Positions 8,997 to 17,760 of a DNA stretch of 64,000 nucleotides are shown here, piece by piece. A program made the position numbers and the translations under genes. The stretch's first letter is position 1; each line of letters opens with the position of its first letter. The notes under the pieces were generated by a model that was given only the letters and a program-made list of their open reading frames with translations, did not search any database and was not told the DNA's origin. Origin of the DNA: JBBPZK01 sp965219175. GTDB taxonomy: Bacteria; Actinomycetota; Rubrobacteria; Rubrobacterales; Rubrobacteraceae. The stretch spans positions 1-64,000 of the forward strand of contig CBDCNI010000001.1 in assembly GCA_965219175.1 (NCBI GenBank), in the 5' to 3' direction.

Positions 8997-10283
8997 GTGG
9001 AAGATATCACGTTCGATCCTTCGGAAGAACACGCCCGTCACCTGGACAAGCTGGATGATCTCTCAGCTTTCAAGGAAGAATTCTATACCGGAGACGAGAG
9101 AATCTACCTGGACGGAAACTCCCTCGGCCTCCTGTCTCGCCGGGCGGAACTTTCCTTGCTGGAGACTATGTCAGCCTGGAAAGATTATGGAATCGCCGGC
9201 TGGACAAAAGGAAAGCACCCCTGGTTCTATCTCGCCGAAAGACTCGGGGAGATGACGGCGCCCCTGGTCGGAGCCTCGCCGGAAGAGGTCGTCGTTACCG
9301 GCCAGACGACGGTCAACGTGCATCAGCTTGTCTCCACCTTCTACCAGCCGAAGGGAGCGCGGACGAAGATACTGGCGACCGACCTCGACTTCCCCTCGGA
9401 CATCCACGCTTTACAGAGCCAGCTACGCTTGCACGACCTGGACCCGGACGAAAACCTCGTAAAGATCGAGAGTCGAGATGGCAGAACCATAAACGAAGAC
9501 GACATAATAGCCGCGATGACCGACGAAGTAGCCCTGGTCTTCCTGCCGACCGTCCTGTACCGCAGCGGCCAACTGCTCGATGTAGAGCGTCTGACCAGTA
9601 AGGCGCAGGAGCGAGGGGTCCCGATAGGCTTCGACGCGGCCCACTCGGTCGGAGTAGTTCCACACTCCTTCGACGAGTGGGACGTGGACTTCGCGCTTTG
9701 GTGCGGCTACAAGTACCTCAACGGCGGGCCGGGAGCTGCGGCGGGGTTGTACGTAAACAGTAAGCACTTCGGCCTCCATCCGGGGCTCGCCGGGTGGTTC
9801 GGCTCGCGTAAGGACCGTCAGTTCGACATGGAGCACGAGTTGGCCCCCGAAAACTCGGCGGGCGCTTACCAGGTCGGTACGCCTCACGTCCTGAGCATGG
9901 CCCCGCTACTCGGATCCCTTGAGATGTTCGAGGAGGCCGGGATAGAGAAAATAAGACGTAAGTCCCTGGACATGACTTGCTACCTCGCACGCCTCGTCGA
10001 ACATGATTTGGATGGCATGGACTTCGAGATCGGCACGCCATCGGAGGACAATCGTCGCGGCGGCCACCTCGCATTGGAACACGCCGAGGCGGCCCGCATC
10101 TGCGAGGCTCTCAAGGAAAAAGGAGTCGTCCCCGACTTCCGCGCCCCGAACATCATCCGGCTCGCCCCCTCGCCGCTGTACACCTCATACGTGGAACTCT
10201 GGAGGACAGTGCGAGTTCTGGCGGAGATCATGTCCGGGAAGCTCTACGAGAAGTACGAGAACAAGCGCGGCGTGGTCGCGTAG
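8997..10283 (+). CDS. kynU: Kynureninase
   Basis: A 428-residue PLP enzyme of the class V aminotransferase fold. It matches kynureninase throughout: IYLDGNSLGLLSR near the N-terminus, GWTKGKHPW, the FPSDIHA loop, GFDAAHSVG with the PLP-contacting Asp, the CGYKYLNGGPGA segment bearing the Schiff-base lysine, and RKDRQFDM. It cleaves kynurenine to anthranilate and alanine, or 3-hydroxykynurenine to 3-hydroxyanthranilate, in tryptophan breakdown. GTG at 8997 is chosen because GGGGAG lies six bases upstream; the frame also allows GTG at 8979. A possible formamidase partner lies at 16746-17633, and no dioxygenase is present in the window. Confidence 0.93.
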   Translation: MEDITFDPSEEHARHLDKLDDLSAFKEEFYTGDERIYLDGNSLGLLSRRAELSLLETMSAWKDYGIAGWTKGKHPWFYLAERLGEMTAPLVGASPEEVVVTGQTTVNVHQLVSTFYQPKGARTKILATDLDFPSDIHALQSQLRLHDLDPDENLVKIESRDGRTINEDDIIAAMTDEVALVFLPTVLYRSGQLLDVERLTSKAQERGVPIGFDAAHSVGVVPHSFDEWDVDFALWCGYKYLNGGPGAAAGLYVNSKHFGLHPGLAGWFGSRKDRQFDMEHELAPENSAGAYQVGTPHVLSMAPLLGSLEMFEEAGIEKIRRKSLDMTCYLARLVEHDLDGMDFEIGTPSEDNRRGGHLALEHAEAARICEALKEKGVVPDFRAPNIIRLAPSPLYTSYVELWRTVRVLAEIMSGKLYEKYENKRGVVA

Positions 10284-10285
10284 GA

Positions 10286-10792
10286 CTACGCCGCAGCCCA
10301 ACGGCGCACTGTATTGTGGTGATCCGCCCACGCCTCCCACACTGATTTTGCCCGCTCTCGCGACAGCTCCGCATGTTTGATGAGGTTCGTGGCATCGAGA
10401 ACGTCGAGGACCGTGACCTCGCCGGGCAAAGCCGGAGGCTCCAGCCGCGTAAGATTCAACTTACCTTGCTTTCCGAAGGACGCTATCCTCTGACGACCGG
10501 CGTAGAGCTTCTCTGGGTACAGGCCACACTCCAACTGTAGATAAAGACCGACGAGGTGTACGGCAACCGACCGGATAGATTGGGGAGAGGGTGTTCCCGG
10601 ATGCTGGGCACAGTAGGCGGCCACGGTCAGTTGGTGGAGGCGGGCGTACCGGAAATCGCCCGCCTCCTTCTCCGCCAACGCTCCGTAAGCGGCCCAGCAT
10701 CCGCCCGAAGCACCGATGTACCGGTGGGTCGGTCCGTCGACTTTAGGCGTAAGGGCGCCGCATCCCGGACACGAGCATAGCTCCTGATTCAC
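10286..10792 (-). CDS. DUF5946 family protein
   Basis: A protein of about 168 residues with an N-terminal CSCPGCG cysteine cluster that probably binds zinc, then a mostly helical body containing HRYIGASGGCW and a HQLTVAAYCAQHPG segment. This arrangement matches the DUF5946 family found next to assorted metabolic genes in actinobacteria and chloroflexi. GTG at 10792 follows GGAGG with five bases spacing; the frame extends to 10828 (180 residues) without better support. It is convergent with kynureninase, three bases apart. No biochemical role is known for the family. Confidence 0.75.
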   Translation of the reverse strand: MNQELCSCPGCGALTPKVDGPTHRYIGASGGCWAAYGALAEKEAGDFRYARLHQLTVAAYCAQHPGTPSPQSIRSVAVHLVGLYLQLECGLYPEKLYAGRQRIASFGKQGKLNLTRLEPPALPGEVTVLDVLDATNLIKHAELSRERAKSVWEAWADHHNTVRRWAAA

Positions 10793-10847
10793 CGCTCCCT
10801 CCACGTCAACTGACACACTCCGGCGCACACGGAGAGATCGGCCATTC

Positions 10848-11630
10848 CTACTCGCGGTCCTGTTCCGCCTTACCCGACACTTCCAGTGCCTCGGAGATAT
10901 AGTCCATCATGTCTCGCACAGGAGCAGTCTCCATGCCGTGGATAGTTTCTTCCTGCCGCCACATGTCACCGAGCGACCTTTCTATTCCGGGATCTCCGCC
11001 GGTGAACTTGCCCACCAGTTCCATCCATCTCTTCGCGAGCCGCTGTACCCTCTCATCCGAGGGGGCCGTGCCGGATTCCATCTCGACTCGGACTCTCTCG
11101 ATAAGCTTCGGCCACTCCTCCTCGACGGCGCGTATCTCCTCCTCTCCGAGCTCGCGCTTTCTCTGCTCCAGGTACTCTCGCTGTTCCCCAGTGTAGTGTC
11201 TATCCAACCTCTCGGACATCTCGATCACCTCCATCGCCGTATCAACCAACTCTCCGGCCGAGACTTCCTCCGCCGGACCTAGACGTATCGCGACGGCTTC
11301 TAGAAGGCCGAGGAGCTGCTGTTGTTTCCGGAGTTGTTCCTTCAGGCCCGAGATGTGAAGCTCTATAACCTCTCGCGTCGAGAGAGACTGACCTTCCAAC
11401 AAGTCCCGGATCTCTTCGAGACCGAAACCCAGAGAACGTAAAGAGCGGATCCGCTGCAACCGGAGCACGTCTTCCGCCGAGTAGAGGCGATGTCCGGCTT
11501 CAGTCCTGGAGAGAGGCGAGAGCAGCCCGATCTCATCGTAGTGGTGCAAAGTACGCACCGAAACACCCGTTCTCCCGGCCAACTCCCCCACCTTCCACGA
11601 AGTCCTCTGTGTAACCTCCTTCTGCAACAA
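10848..11630 (-). CDS. MerR family regulator with TipAS-type ligand domain
   Basis: A 260-residue regulator. Residues about 11-80 are a MerR winged helix-turn-helix (KVGELAGRTGVSVRTLHHYDEIGLL, then GHRLYSAEDVLRLQRI). A helical dimerisation segment follows (about 85-130), and the C-terminal 130 residues resemble the TipAS antibiotic-recognition domain. In TipA of Streptomyces this domain binds thiopeptides covalently and activates the promoter. No cysteine suitable for covalent capture is visible here, so ligand binding may be non-covalent. The start is a TTG pair behind GAGGAGGAG, TTG at 11630 or 11627. The neighbours do not reveal the regulated genes. Confidence 0.87.
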   Translation of the reverse strand: MLQKEVTQRTSWKVGELAGRTGVSVRTLHHYDEIGLLSPLSRTEAGHRLYSAEDVLRLQRIRSLRSLGFGLEEIRDLLEGQSLSTREVIELHISGLKEQLRKQQQLLGLLEAVAIRLGPAEEVSAGELVDTAMEVIEMSERLDRHYTGEQREYLEQRKRELGEEEIRAVEEEWPKLIERVRVEMESGTAPSDERVQRLAKRWMELVGKFTGGDPGIERSLGDMWRQEETIHGMETAPVRDMMDYISEALEVSGKAEQDRE

Positions 11631-11943
11631 ACTCCTCCTCGAACTTCGCTGTCAACGTCTACTACAAAGAGAATACGTCCCCACGCTACGTTAGGTTCAA
11701 GGGATTTTCAGAGGAAAACAGGAATTTCTTGGTGAAACTTGTATCCCGGCGTTCTCGCGCTTATCTGCTATCTTAGGGTGCTGCGCCTGTTCCATAGCTT
11801 TGCATGCGGTTGGGCGGCGAGACAAGAAGAGGAAGTTGACTCCGGAGAGGCGCATGGATGTTCGTCGCGCTCTTACGCAAGCGGGAGGTACCAGTGGGCG
11901 GAAAAGAGTTTGTCTTGGTTGACTACGCAAATGAGAGGCGCTC
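11631..11943. other. Intergenic gap between divergent MerR and epimerase genes
   Basis: This 313-base gap has no convincing gene. It should hold the promoters for the leftward MerR gene and the rightward epimerase. TTGACA- and TTGACT-like hexamers are visible near 11653, 11838 and 11918, and an 8-base CTCCGGAG palindrome lies near 11843, but none has a well-placed -10 partner. Open frames crossing it look non-coding. Confidence 0.5.
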
Positions 11944-12948
11944 GTGAACTGGCTCGTGACCGGCGGCTGCGGCTTTCTAGGGACGTCCCTGATCCGGTCC
12001 CTCCTCAAAGACGGACAGAACGCCGTCCGGGTGGTCGACAACCTCGCCGTCGGCGCCCGTGAAGACCTCGGAGCCGCCTGCCGGTTCGTCGAGACGAAAC
12101 CAGATGAGATAGGCGAGATGCCGGACGCTAATAGCTCAACCCCCGTCGAGCTCGTCGTCGGTGACATACTCGACGCGGAGCTTGCGTTAAAGGCGGCCCA
12201 GGGTGCGGATGTCATCGTCCACCTAGCGGCCAACACCGGGGTCGCGCCTTCGGTAGAGGACCCGCGCGCCGACTGCCTGGCGAACGTCATAGGGACGTTC
12301 AACTACCTCGAAGCGGCCCGGCACGCCGGGGTCGGGCGGTTCGTTTCGGCGTCGAGCGGGGCGGCGGTCGGTGAGGTGGACCCACCGATGCACGAGGAGG
12401 TCTCGCCTCACCCTGTCTCTCCTTACGGCGCGAGCAAGCTGGCCGGCGAAGGATATTGCTCCGCCTACTTCCAGACTTTTGGGGTGGAGACGGTGGCGCT
12501 CCGTTTCGGCAACGTCTACGGTCCCCTATCCGGCCACAAGAACAGCGCGGTCGCGAGGTTCATCAAGCGGGCGTCCGGCGGAGAGGTCATCGAGATCTAC
12601 GGCGACGGCACCCAGACCCGCGACTTTATCTACATCGGGGACCTGGTGCGGGCCGTGAAGCTCGCCGCGACGGTAGAGGGAGTCGGGGGCGAAGTCTTTC
12701 AGATCGCCACCAGCTCGGAGACGACCGTCCTGGAGCTGATCGATAAACTCCTGCCCGTCCTGGCTGAGACCGGAGTGAAGGACGTGGAAGTCCGAAAGAC
12801 CGACCCGCGTCAGGGAGACGTCCAGCGAAACTTCGCCGACACCTCCAAAGCCGCCCGCATGCTCGGCTGGAAGGCCGAGGTCAGTCTGGATGAGGGTTTG
12901 CGCAACACGGTCGAGTGGTTCATGAACCCGGCGGACTCCGCGAGCTAG
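11944..12948 (+). CDS. NAD-dependent epimerase/dehydratase (UDP-glucose 4-epimerase type)
   Basis: A 334-residue extended short-chain dehydrogenase. It begins with the NAD-binding loop TGGCGFLG (residues 6-13), contains the DNLAVG strand, a SASSGAAVGE active-site serine segment and the catalytic YxxxK motif in SPYGASKLAGE. RFGNVYGP and GDGTQTRDFIYIGDL complete the UDP-sugar epimerase signature. It probably interconverts nucleotide sugars for the surface glycan made by the genes downstream. GTG at 11944 follows GAGAGGCG. It faces the flippase gene, and the stops overlap by four bases. Exact epimer specificity cannot be read from the sequence. Confidence 0.88.
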   Translation: MNWLVTGGCGFLGTSLIRSLLKDGQNAVRVVDNLAVGAREDLGAACRFVETKPDEIGEMPDANSSTPVELVVGDILDAELALKAAQGADVIVHLAANTGVAPSVEDPRADCLANVIGTFNYLEAARHAGVGRFVSASSGAAVGEVDPPMHEEVSPHPVSPYGASKLAGEGYCSAYFQTFGVETVALRFGNVYGPLSGHKNSAVARFIKRASGGEVIEIYGDGTQTRDFIYIGDLVRAVKLAATVEGVGGEVFQIATSSETTVLELIDKLLPVLAETGVKDVEVRKTDPRQGDVQRNFADTSKAARMLGWKAEVSLDEGLRNTVEWFMNPADSAS

Positions 12949-14291
12949 GAGCCGGGCCCAGCGTACCGTCCCTTGCGCGTCGCGAGGAGGTAGAACGTCG
13001 CCTGCAAGACGGCCACGACGGCGACGCCGATTACCAGGGAAATGGAGACCCGGTACAGAATCGGCACGTTCAGCACCGCCAGGCATATCCCCGCAAAGGG
13101 TAGCGAGGAGACCCAGGCGAGGGCGGCGAGTCTTCCTAGCCCTCGGGCGAAGAGTGTCTGGTTCATCAGGTCGCATATGAGATAGAAAGCCGCCAGCGCC
13201 GCCAGGGACATCAGCAGGCTCCGGCTCGGGTTGTAGTCGTGTCCGGCGGCCAGCTTGATCACCCACTGCCCCAGCACCCAAGTTCCACCCAGCATCAAGA
13301 CGCCGACGAGACCGACGAGACCTGCCGCCCGCGCCACGAAACGGTCGAAGGCGTCCGGTCCCTCCGTGGCGAGCTTGCGGCTCGCGTGGGAGAGCCAGCT
13401 ACCAATAACCGGGCTTATGACGTACTGCGGGACCCGCGTGAGGATGAGCGCCGCACCGAACAGCCCTATCTGCGTGTAAGAGACGCCGAAGAGTTTCAAA
13501 AGGAGGGGTCCGCCGTTGGCGAACGCCTGCGCACAGGCCATGCACACGAGCACCGGTGCCGCGAACCGGGAAGCACTCCCGGCGTCGAAAGGTACGCCCA
13601 CGCTCTTGGGCGGGTCGACAGGCGCGGGCCGGACTGCCAGGACCCCGATAATAGGAGCGATCGCGATAGCTATGGCGGGACCGATCACACCATAGCCAAA
13701 GACGAAGAAAGCGCCGGCTATCAGCAAACGCCCCGAGGACTCCGCCAGGATCTGCCCGCCCAGACGCGAGAATTGCCGGTGTCCGTTGAATATACCCCGC
13801 CTGAAATACTCCGGCGCATAAGCCGCCACGGAGATGATGAAAATTATTGCAAGCCAGTATTCGCCGCCAAAAACTACGCTCGTCAGCAAGGGACCCGCGA
13901 GGATGGAGCCGACGACAAACGCCACCAGGACCCAGACCTGCCAGCGCTTCACCGCGCGGACCACGGGCCTCCAGTCCTGCCCCTTCGATTCCCGCTCCGA
14001 GATGTAACGGCCGAGAGTTTGGGTACCGGCGATCCAGAGTATCTGCACGGTCATAAAGGTCGCGGACCACAGGAGCATCAGCCTCCCGAAATCCGGTCTC
14101 CCCAGGACTTGCGCGGAGAGGAACTGGAACCCGAAGGTCAGGACGCCGGAAATAAAGAAGGAGACCAGAACGTAAGCGCTACCCGCGCCCACGCCCTGCT
14201 GGCGGGACTTGAGTAAACCTCTCAAAGTTCGTACCGGGTAAATCGCCTCAGGCTCATGGGATTTAGCATAGCATCGTATTCTATTATTCAA
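12945..14291 (-). CDS. Polysaccharide flippase (Wzx/MATE-like)
   Basis: A membrane protein of up to 448 residues with about 12-14 hydrophobic helices, opening with SAYVLVSFFISGVLTFG and carrying YISERESKGQDW and YAPEYFRRGIFNG cytoplasmic loops. This is the profile of polysaccharide or oligosaccharide-lipid flippases of the MATE/MOP superfamily. It likely moves a lipid-linked glycan made by the glycosyltransferase and the sulfoquinovose synthase encoded immediately upstream. The start is uncertain: TTG at 14291 directly abuts a GGAGG, leaving no spacing, and TTG or GTG codons about 24-34 codons further in are alternatives. It is the last gene of a leftward operon. Confidence 0.8.
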   Translation of the reverse strand: MNNRIRCYAKSHEPEAIYPVRTLRGLLKSRQQGVGAGSAYVLVSFFISGVLTFGFQFLSAQVLGRPDFGRLMLLWSATFMTVQILWIAGTQTLGRYISERESKGQDWRPVVRAVKRWQVWVLVAFVVGSILAGPLLTSVVFGGEYWLAIIFIISVAAYAPEYFRRGIFNGHRQFSRLGGQILAESSGRLLIAGAFFVFGYGVIGPAIAIAIAPIIGVLAVRPAPVDPPKSVGVPFDAGSASRFAAPVLVCMACAQAFANGGPLLLKLFGVSYTQIGLFGAALILTRVPQYVISPVIGSWLSHASRKLATEGPDAFDRFVARAAGLVGLVGVLMLGGTWVLGQWVIKLAAGHDYNPSRSLLMSLAALAAFYLICDLMNQTLFARGLGRLAALAWVSSLPFAGICLAVLNVPILYRVSISLVIGVAVVAVLQATFYLLATRKGRYAGPGS

Positions 14292-14331
14292 CCTCCGGAG
14301 GGGGAAGCCGTGTTTTGCTCGTGAGACTTCT

Positions 14332-15396
14332 CTAGCGGAGCCAGGTCTGGATTATGACCCGGAAGACGCCGAACGGGTACGCTAGACGCGGCGGCTTCTT
14401 CGTCTCGCCAGCCGCCCGCTTGAGCATGCTGATCGGCACTTCGTGGAAGCGCAGGCCGTTCTTGAGCGCCTCTAGGATGATCTCCGTGGCGTTGAAACGG
14501 TCTTCGACGAGGTCCATCTTGTGGAGCATCGAGACCCTTATAGCCCGGAAGCCGTTTGTACAGTCGGAGATGCTGGTCCTGGTGAGGATGGAGATCATCT
14601 TCGAGAAGAATACAACCCCGATGTGCCGGATGCTGCCGGACTCCTCGTAGTACCCCAGAAAGCGCGACCCAAGCACGAAGTCCGCTTCACCTTCTACGAT
14701 GGGCCGGATGAGCTTCTCCATCTCCTCGGGCTTGTACTGACCGTCGGCGTCGAGGTTGGTCACTATATCCGCCCGCTCCAGCCGCGCTATCTCGAAGCCG
14801 GTACGAAGCGCGTCGCCCTGCCCCAGGTTGACCGCGTGGGCGGCGACCGGGAAGCCCGCTTCGAGGGCTATTTCCTCCGTCCGGTCTACAGAACCGTCGT
14901 CCACGATCACGGTTTTTACCTCGTACCCGAGCAAATCCTTCGGCACCCGATTCAGAACGTCGAGTATGCCGCCCTCCTCGTTATACGCTGGCACTATTAT
15001 GAGAACTTTGCCGCGACTCTTGTTTTCTCCGGCTGCAATCCCGTCTTGCAGGGCGTAGCGTTCGGCGTACTGTCTGGCGGCCATGCCGGTCACCATCTGG
15101 CGGCTGCGGCGTCCTGCTATGCGGACCTGTCCCAGCAGGTACAGGAACAGCGCGAGGAGCAGCAACACGGCGAACGAGAGCAGGGCGAAGGCGCGGTTCT
15201 GCAAACCGAAGAGATCGACGAAGACCTGGCCTATCTGCGGGACGACCGAGACGACGGCGACCCCAGCCGCTATCAGCAGGGCGAGGAACAGGTCGAACCT
15301 TCGGCCGCCGCCACGGTACCGGAATATGCCGTAGGCCGCGAAGAGCACGGCCACGACGATGCCCGTGATACGGACGTTTTCCATCAGGTAGCTCAC
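14332..15396 (-). CDS. DUF2304-GT2 fusion glycosyltransferase
   Basis: A 354-residue fusion. The N-terminal 100 residues hold three helices of the DUF2304 membrane domain. Residues about 130-345 are a family 2 glycosyltransferase, with VLIIVPAYNEEGGILDVL at its start, the metal-binding DDGSVDRT, and the NLDADGQY DxD-type motif, as in dolichyl/undecaprenyl-phosphate mannose synthases. It therefore most likely transfers a hexose to a polyprenyl phosphate or nascent glycan at the membrane. Its ATG overlaps the stop of the upstream sulfoquinovose synthase as ATGA, so the two are translationally coupled. Acceptor and donor are unknown. Confidence 0.88.
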   Translation of the reverse strand: MSYLMENVRITGIVVAVLFAAYGIFRYRGGGRRFDLFLALLIAAGVAVVSVVPQIGQVFVDLFGLQNRAFALLSFAVLLLLALFLYLLGQVRIAGRRSRQMVTGMAARQYAERYALQDGIAAGENKSRGKVLIIVPAYNEEGGILDVLNRVPKDLLGYEVKTVIVDDGSVDRTEEIALEAGFPVAAHAVNLGQGDALRTGFEIARLERADIVTNLDADGQYKPEEMEKLIRPIVEGEADFVLGSRFLGYYEESGSIRHIGVVFFSKMISILTRTSISDCTNGFRAIRVSMLHKMDLVEDRFNATEIILEALKNGLRFHEVPISMLKRAAGETKKPPRLAYPFGVFRVIIQTWLR

Positions 15397-16595
15397 AGGG
15401 TGGAGGGCTCCGCCGGGGCCTTTGTGACGCGCTCCCTGGATTGTCCCGTGCGCCAGTCGACGCTCGGCATGATGTGGTCCGTGTCAACCCGGTCGCGGTA
15501 CTCGACGGCAATGTTCAGAAGCGAGTCGAGCAGCGAATCGCCGAGGTAGTGCGGTTCCAGCCCGAGTTCGATAAGGCCGGTGTGCTTCGCGTTGTAGTAG
15601 TGCTCTTCCTTCTCCACGCGCGGGTTCGGGACGTTCTCGATACGCGCCTCGACGCCTATCTTGTCCGAGGCCTCGATCACCAGGTCGGCCAGTTGCTTGA
15701 CGGAGAACTGCTCGGTGAACTGGTTGAAGATCCGGAACTCGCCCCTATCGGCGGGGTTGTCTATGGCGAGCTCTATGCAGCGGACGGTGTCGCGGATGTC
15801 CAGGAAGCCTCTCGTCTGACCGCCCTTGCCGTAGACCGTAAGGGGATGCCCGATCGCCGACTGAACGCAGAAGCGGTTCAGAGCGGTGCCAAAGACGTCC
15901 TCGTAGTCGAAGCGGTTCACCAGGCGCGAGTCGCGCTCGGTCTGCGGGGTCACCGTACCGTAGACGATCCCCTGGTTCAGGTCCGTGGCGCGGGTGCCCC
16001 AGATGCGGCAGGCGAAGTGGATGTTGTGCGAGTCGTGGACCTTGGAGAGGTGGTACCAACTACCGGGGAGCTTCGGATAGAGCATCGTGTCCTTGCGGCC
16101 GTTGTGCTCGATCTCGAGGTAGCCCTCTTCGATGTCTATGTTCGGGTAGCCATACTCGCCCATGGTTCCGAGCTTGACCAGGTGGCACTCCGGCACGAAC
16201 TCGTTTATGGCGAACAAAACGTTCAGGTTGCCGATCACGTTGTTGTGCTGCGAGTAGACCGCGTGGCGACGGTCGATCATGGAGTAAGGCGCCGCTCGCT
16301 GCTCCGCGAAATGGACGACGGCCTCCGGCTGATGGCGCTCGAAAAGCTCGGAGACGAACTCCCAGTCCAAGAGGTCACCGTACTCCAGCCCTATCGTCCG
16401 GCCGCTGACTTCCTGCCAGGCCTTGACGCGCTCCTTCGGCTCGGCGATGGGCGTGAGGCTCGTGGCCCCCAACTCATTGTCTATGGTCCGCCGCACGAAG
16501 TTGTCCACGATAACGACCTCGTGACCGGCCTCCGATAGATGCAGGGAGGTGGGCCAACCGCAGTAGCCGTCTCCGCCAAGTACCAGTACCTTCAT
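15393..16595 (-). CDS. sqd1: UDP-sulfoquinovose synthase-like NAD-dependent epimerase (SQD1/Agl3 type)
   Basis: A 400-residue extended short-chain dehydrogenase matching SQD1: the dinucleotide loop GGDGYCGWPTSLHL, the DNFVRR segment, the conserved threonine in LGTMGEYG and the catalytic YHLSKVHDSHN (YxxxK). SQD1 joins UDP-glucose and sulfite to give UDP-sulfoquinovose. In plants, algae and some bacteria it feeds the sulfolipid SQDG, and in Sulfolobus Agl3 makes it for S-layer glycans. Here it heads an operon with a polyprenyl-type glycosyltransferase and a flippase, and no SQDG transferase is seen, which favours a surface glycan. The ATG follows AAGGAG. A palindrome lies 68-80 bases upstream. 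Confidence 0.88.
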   Translation of the reverse strand: MKVLVLGGDGYCGWPTSLHLSEAGHEVVIVDNFVRRTIDNELGATSLTPIAEPKERVKAWQEVSGRTIGLEYGDLLDWEFVSELFERHQPEAVVHFAEQRAAPYSMIDRRHAVYSQHNNVIGNLNVLFAINEFVPECHLVKLGTMGEYGYPNIDIEEGYLEIEHNGRKDTMLYPKLPGSWYHLSKVHDSHNIHFACRIWGTRATDLNQGIVYGTVTPQTERDSRLVNRFDYEDVFGTALNRFCVQSAIGHPLTVYGKGGQTRGFLDIRDTVRCIELAIDNPADRGEFRIFNQFTEQFSVKQLADLVIEASDKIGVEARIENVPNPRVEKEEHYYNAKHTGLIELGLEPHYLGDSLLDSLLNIAVEYRDRVDTDHIMPSVDWRTGQSRERVTKAPAEPSTL

Positions 16596-16662
16596 CGCCT
16601 GTTCTCCTTTTCTCTCATAACTTTTTGCCTCGCCGCCCGCACACGAACATGAGCGACCGCCT

Positions 16663-16675
16663 ATTGTTGCACAAT
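16663..16675 (-). promoter_or_regulatory. Palindrome upstream of the sulfoquinovose operon
   Basis: ATTGT-TGC-ACAAT is an inverted repeat of two perfect five-base arms around three bases, 68-80 bases before the synthase start. A TACAAT hexamer reading leftward lies near 16713, so the palindrome would sit downstream of a possible -10, a typical repressor position. The protein that binds it is unknown. Confidence 0.4.
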
Positions 16676-16745
16676 TGGTCTGTTTGTACAGTCAGCTAGT
16701 CACACATTGTACCTATATTTTTTATGCTTGTAGCTTCGACACGCC

Positions 16746-17633
16746 CTACCCATCCGACCCTGCCTGGATCTGCTCCAGTATCGCCGCGCACAACGGGCTG
16801 CCCGGCTCCAGGAAACCGGAGATGGCCGAGAAGTGATCCTTGCCCGGCTGAGGAAGCAGTTCTCCCTGTAAACCAGCTGATTTCCAGGCATCCAGGAAGT
16901 CATCCGACTGGCGGCGCAACTCAGTAGTCTCCTCACCACCGTAACTGACCAGCATGGGGGGGAGGCGTGTATCTGCGACTGTGGTCAGGTTTCGTATCGG
17001 ACTGTAGTCGAGCACGTCGCCCCAGGTCAGTTGCAGTTGGGGCTGGAGGTAAGTGTACGGGAAAGGCGCGAGGTCGAAGAGACCGCTGATCGGGGAACAT
17101 CCCTTTATGAGGTCTCCCGGCAACCCGTACCCGCCCTCCCAGTCCGTCGTCGCGAGCATCGCCGCTAGGTGGCCGCCGGCGGAATGTCCGGAGACGAAGA
17201 TACGATCCGGGTCGCCGCCGAAACTCCCGGCGTTGGCGTGGACCCACGCGGCTGCGGCGCGGCACTGGCGCACTATCTCCCCGATGGTGACCGTGGGGCA
17301 GAGCGCGTAGTTTATGACCACCGTCGCGACGCCGGCCGAGACCGGACCCTCGGCGACGAAGCTAAACTCCTCGCCGCTGAACCGGCACCAGTACCCGCCG
17401 TGGATGAAGATCAAGACGGGCGCGGCTGTACCATCCCGCCCCGACGGGAAGATGTCCAGCCGCTCGGCCAGCGTCGGGCCGTATGGTACGTCCAGGCGGC
17501 ACTCCAATCGCTCGCGGGCGTGCCGGCTGCTCTCCTCGTAGAAGCGTGAGTAGGCGGGATAGTCTGGTACGGAGTCTCGCAGGTTGTATTGGGCGTCCAA
17601 CTCCTCTTGCTTCGAAAACTCCCGGTACAGCAC
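16746..17633 (-). CDS. Alpha/beta hydrolase, arylformamidase (KynB)-like
   Basis: A 295-residue hydrolase of the hormone-sensitive-lipase/arylformamidase branch. The oxyanion-hole motif HGGYW is at about 75-80 and the nucleophile elbow GHSAGGH at about 148-154. Asp and His candidates of the triad lie in the C-terminal third, the latter in KDHFSAI. HGGYW plus this spacing is characteristic of kynurenine formamidase, which hydrolyses N-formylkynurenine to kynurenine. The kynureninase 7.7 kb to the left makes this role plausible, but esterases share these motifs. It is transcribed leftward alone, with no obvious operon partners. Confidence 0.75.
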   Translation of the reverse strand: MLYREFSKQEELDAQYNLRDSVPDYPAYSRFYEESSRHARERLECRLDVPYGPTLAERLDIFPSGRDGTAAPVLIFIHGGYWCRFSGEEFSFVAEGPVSAGVATVVINYALCPTVTIGEIVRQCRAAAAWVHANAGSFGGDPDRIFVSGHSAGGHLAAMLATTDWEGGYGLPGDLIKGCSPISGLFDLAPFPYTYLQPQLQLTWGDVLDYSPIRNLTTVADTRLPPMLVSYGGEETTELRRQSDDFLDAWKSAGLQGELLPQPGKDHFSAISGFLEPGSPLCAAILEQIQAGSDG

Positions 17634-17760
17634 GCCGCCTCCTCAAAAGGGATCCAACCCCGGCAAGATACAGCAGCGCCCACGAGCATTCCACTCTCCC
17701 TAAGACTATTCCGTTACGAGGTACACTCTTCTTGGTTTTCGAGAAGGAAAGTGAGTAGAG

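Noticed and set aside
11653..11658. TTGACA (reading leftward) before the MerR gene as a -35 box
   Set aside because: It lies about 20 bases from the ribosome site, so the transcript would begin after the start codon.
12526..14216. Long open frames around the flippase and epimerase on the opposite strands
   Set aside because: Compositionally biased (Arg, Pro, Gly) and lie over genes with clear helices or Rossmann motifs.
15441..16538. A 365-codon open frame on the + strand
   Set aside because: Antisense to the sulfoquinovose synthase, which has complete motifs; no recognisable protein pattern.
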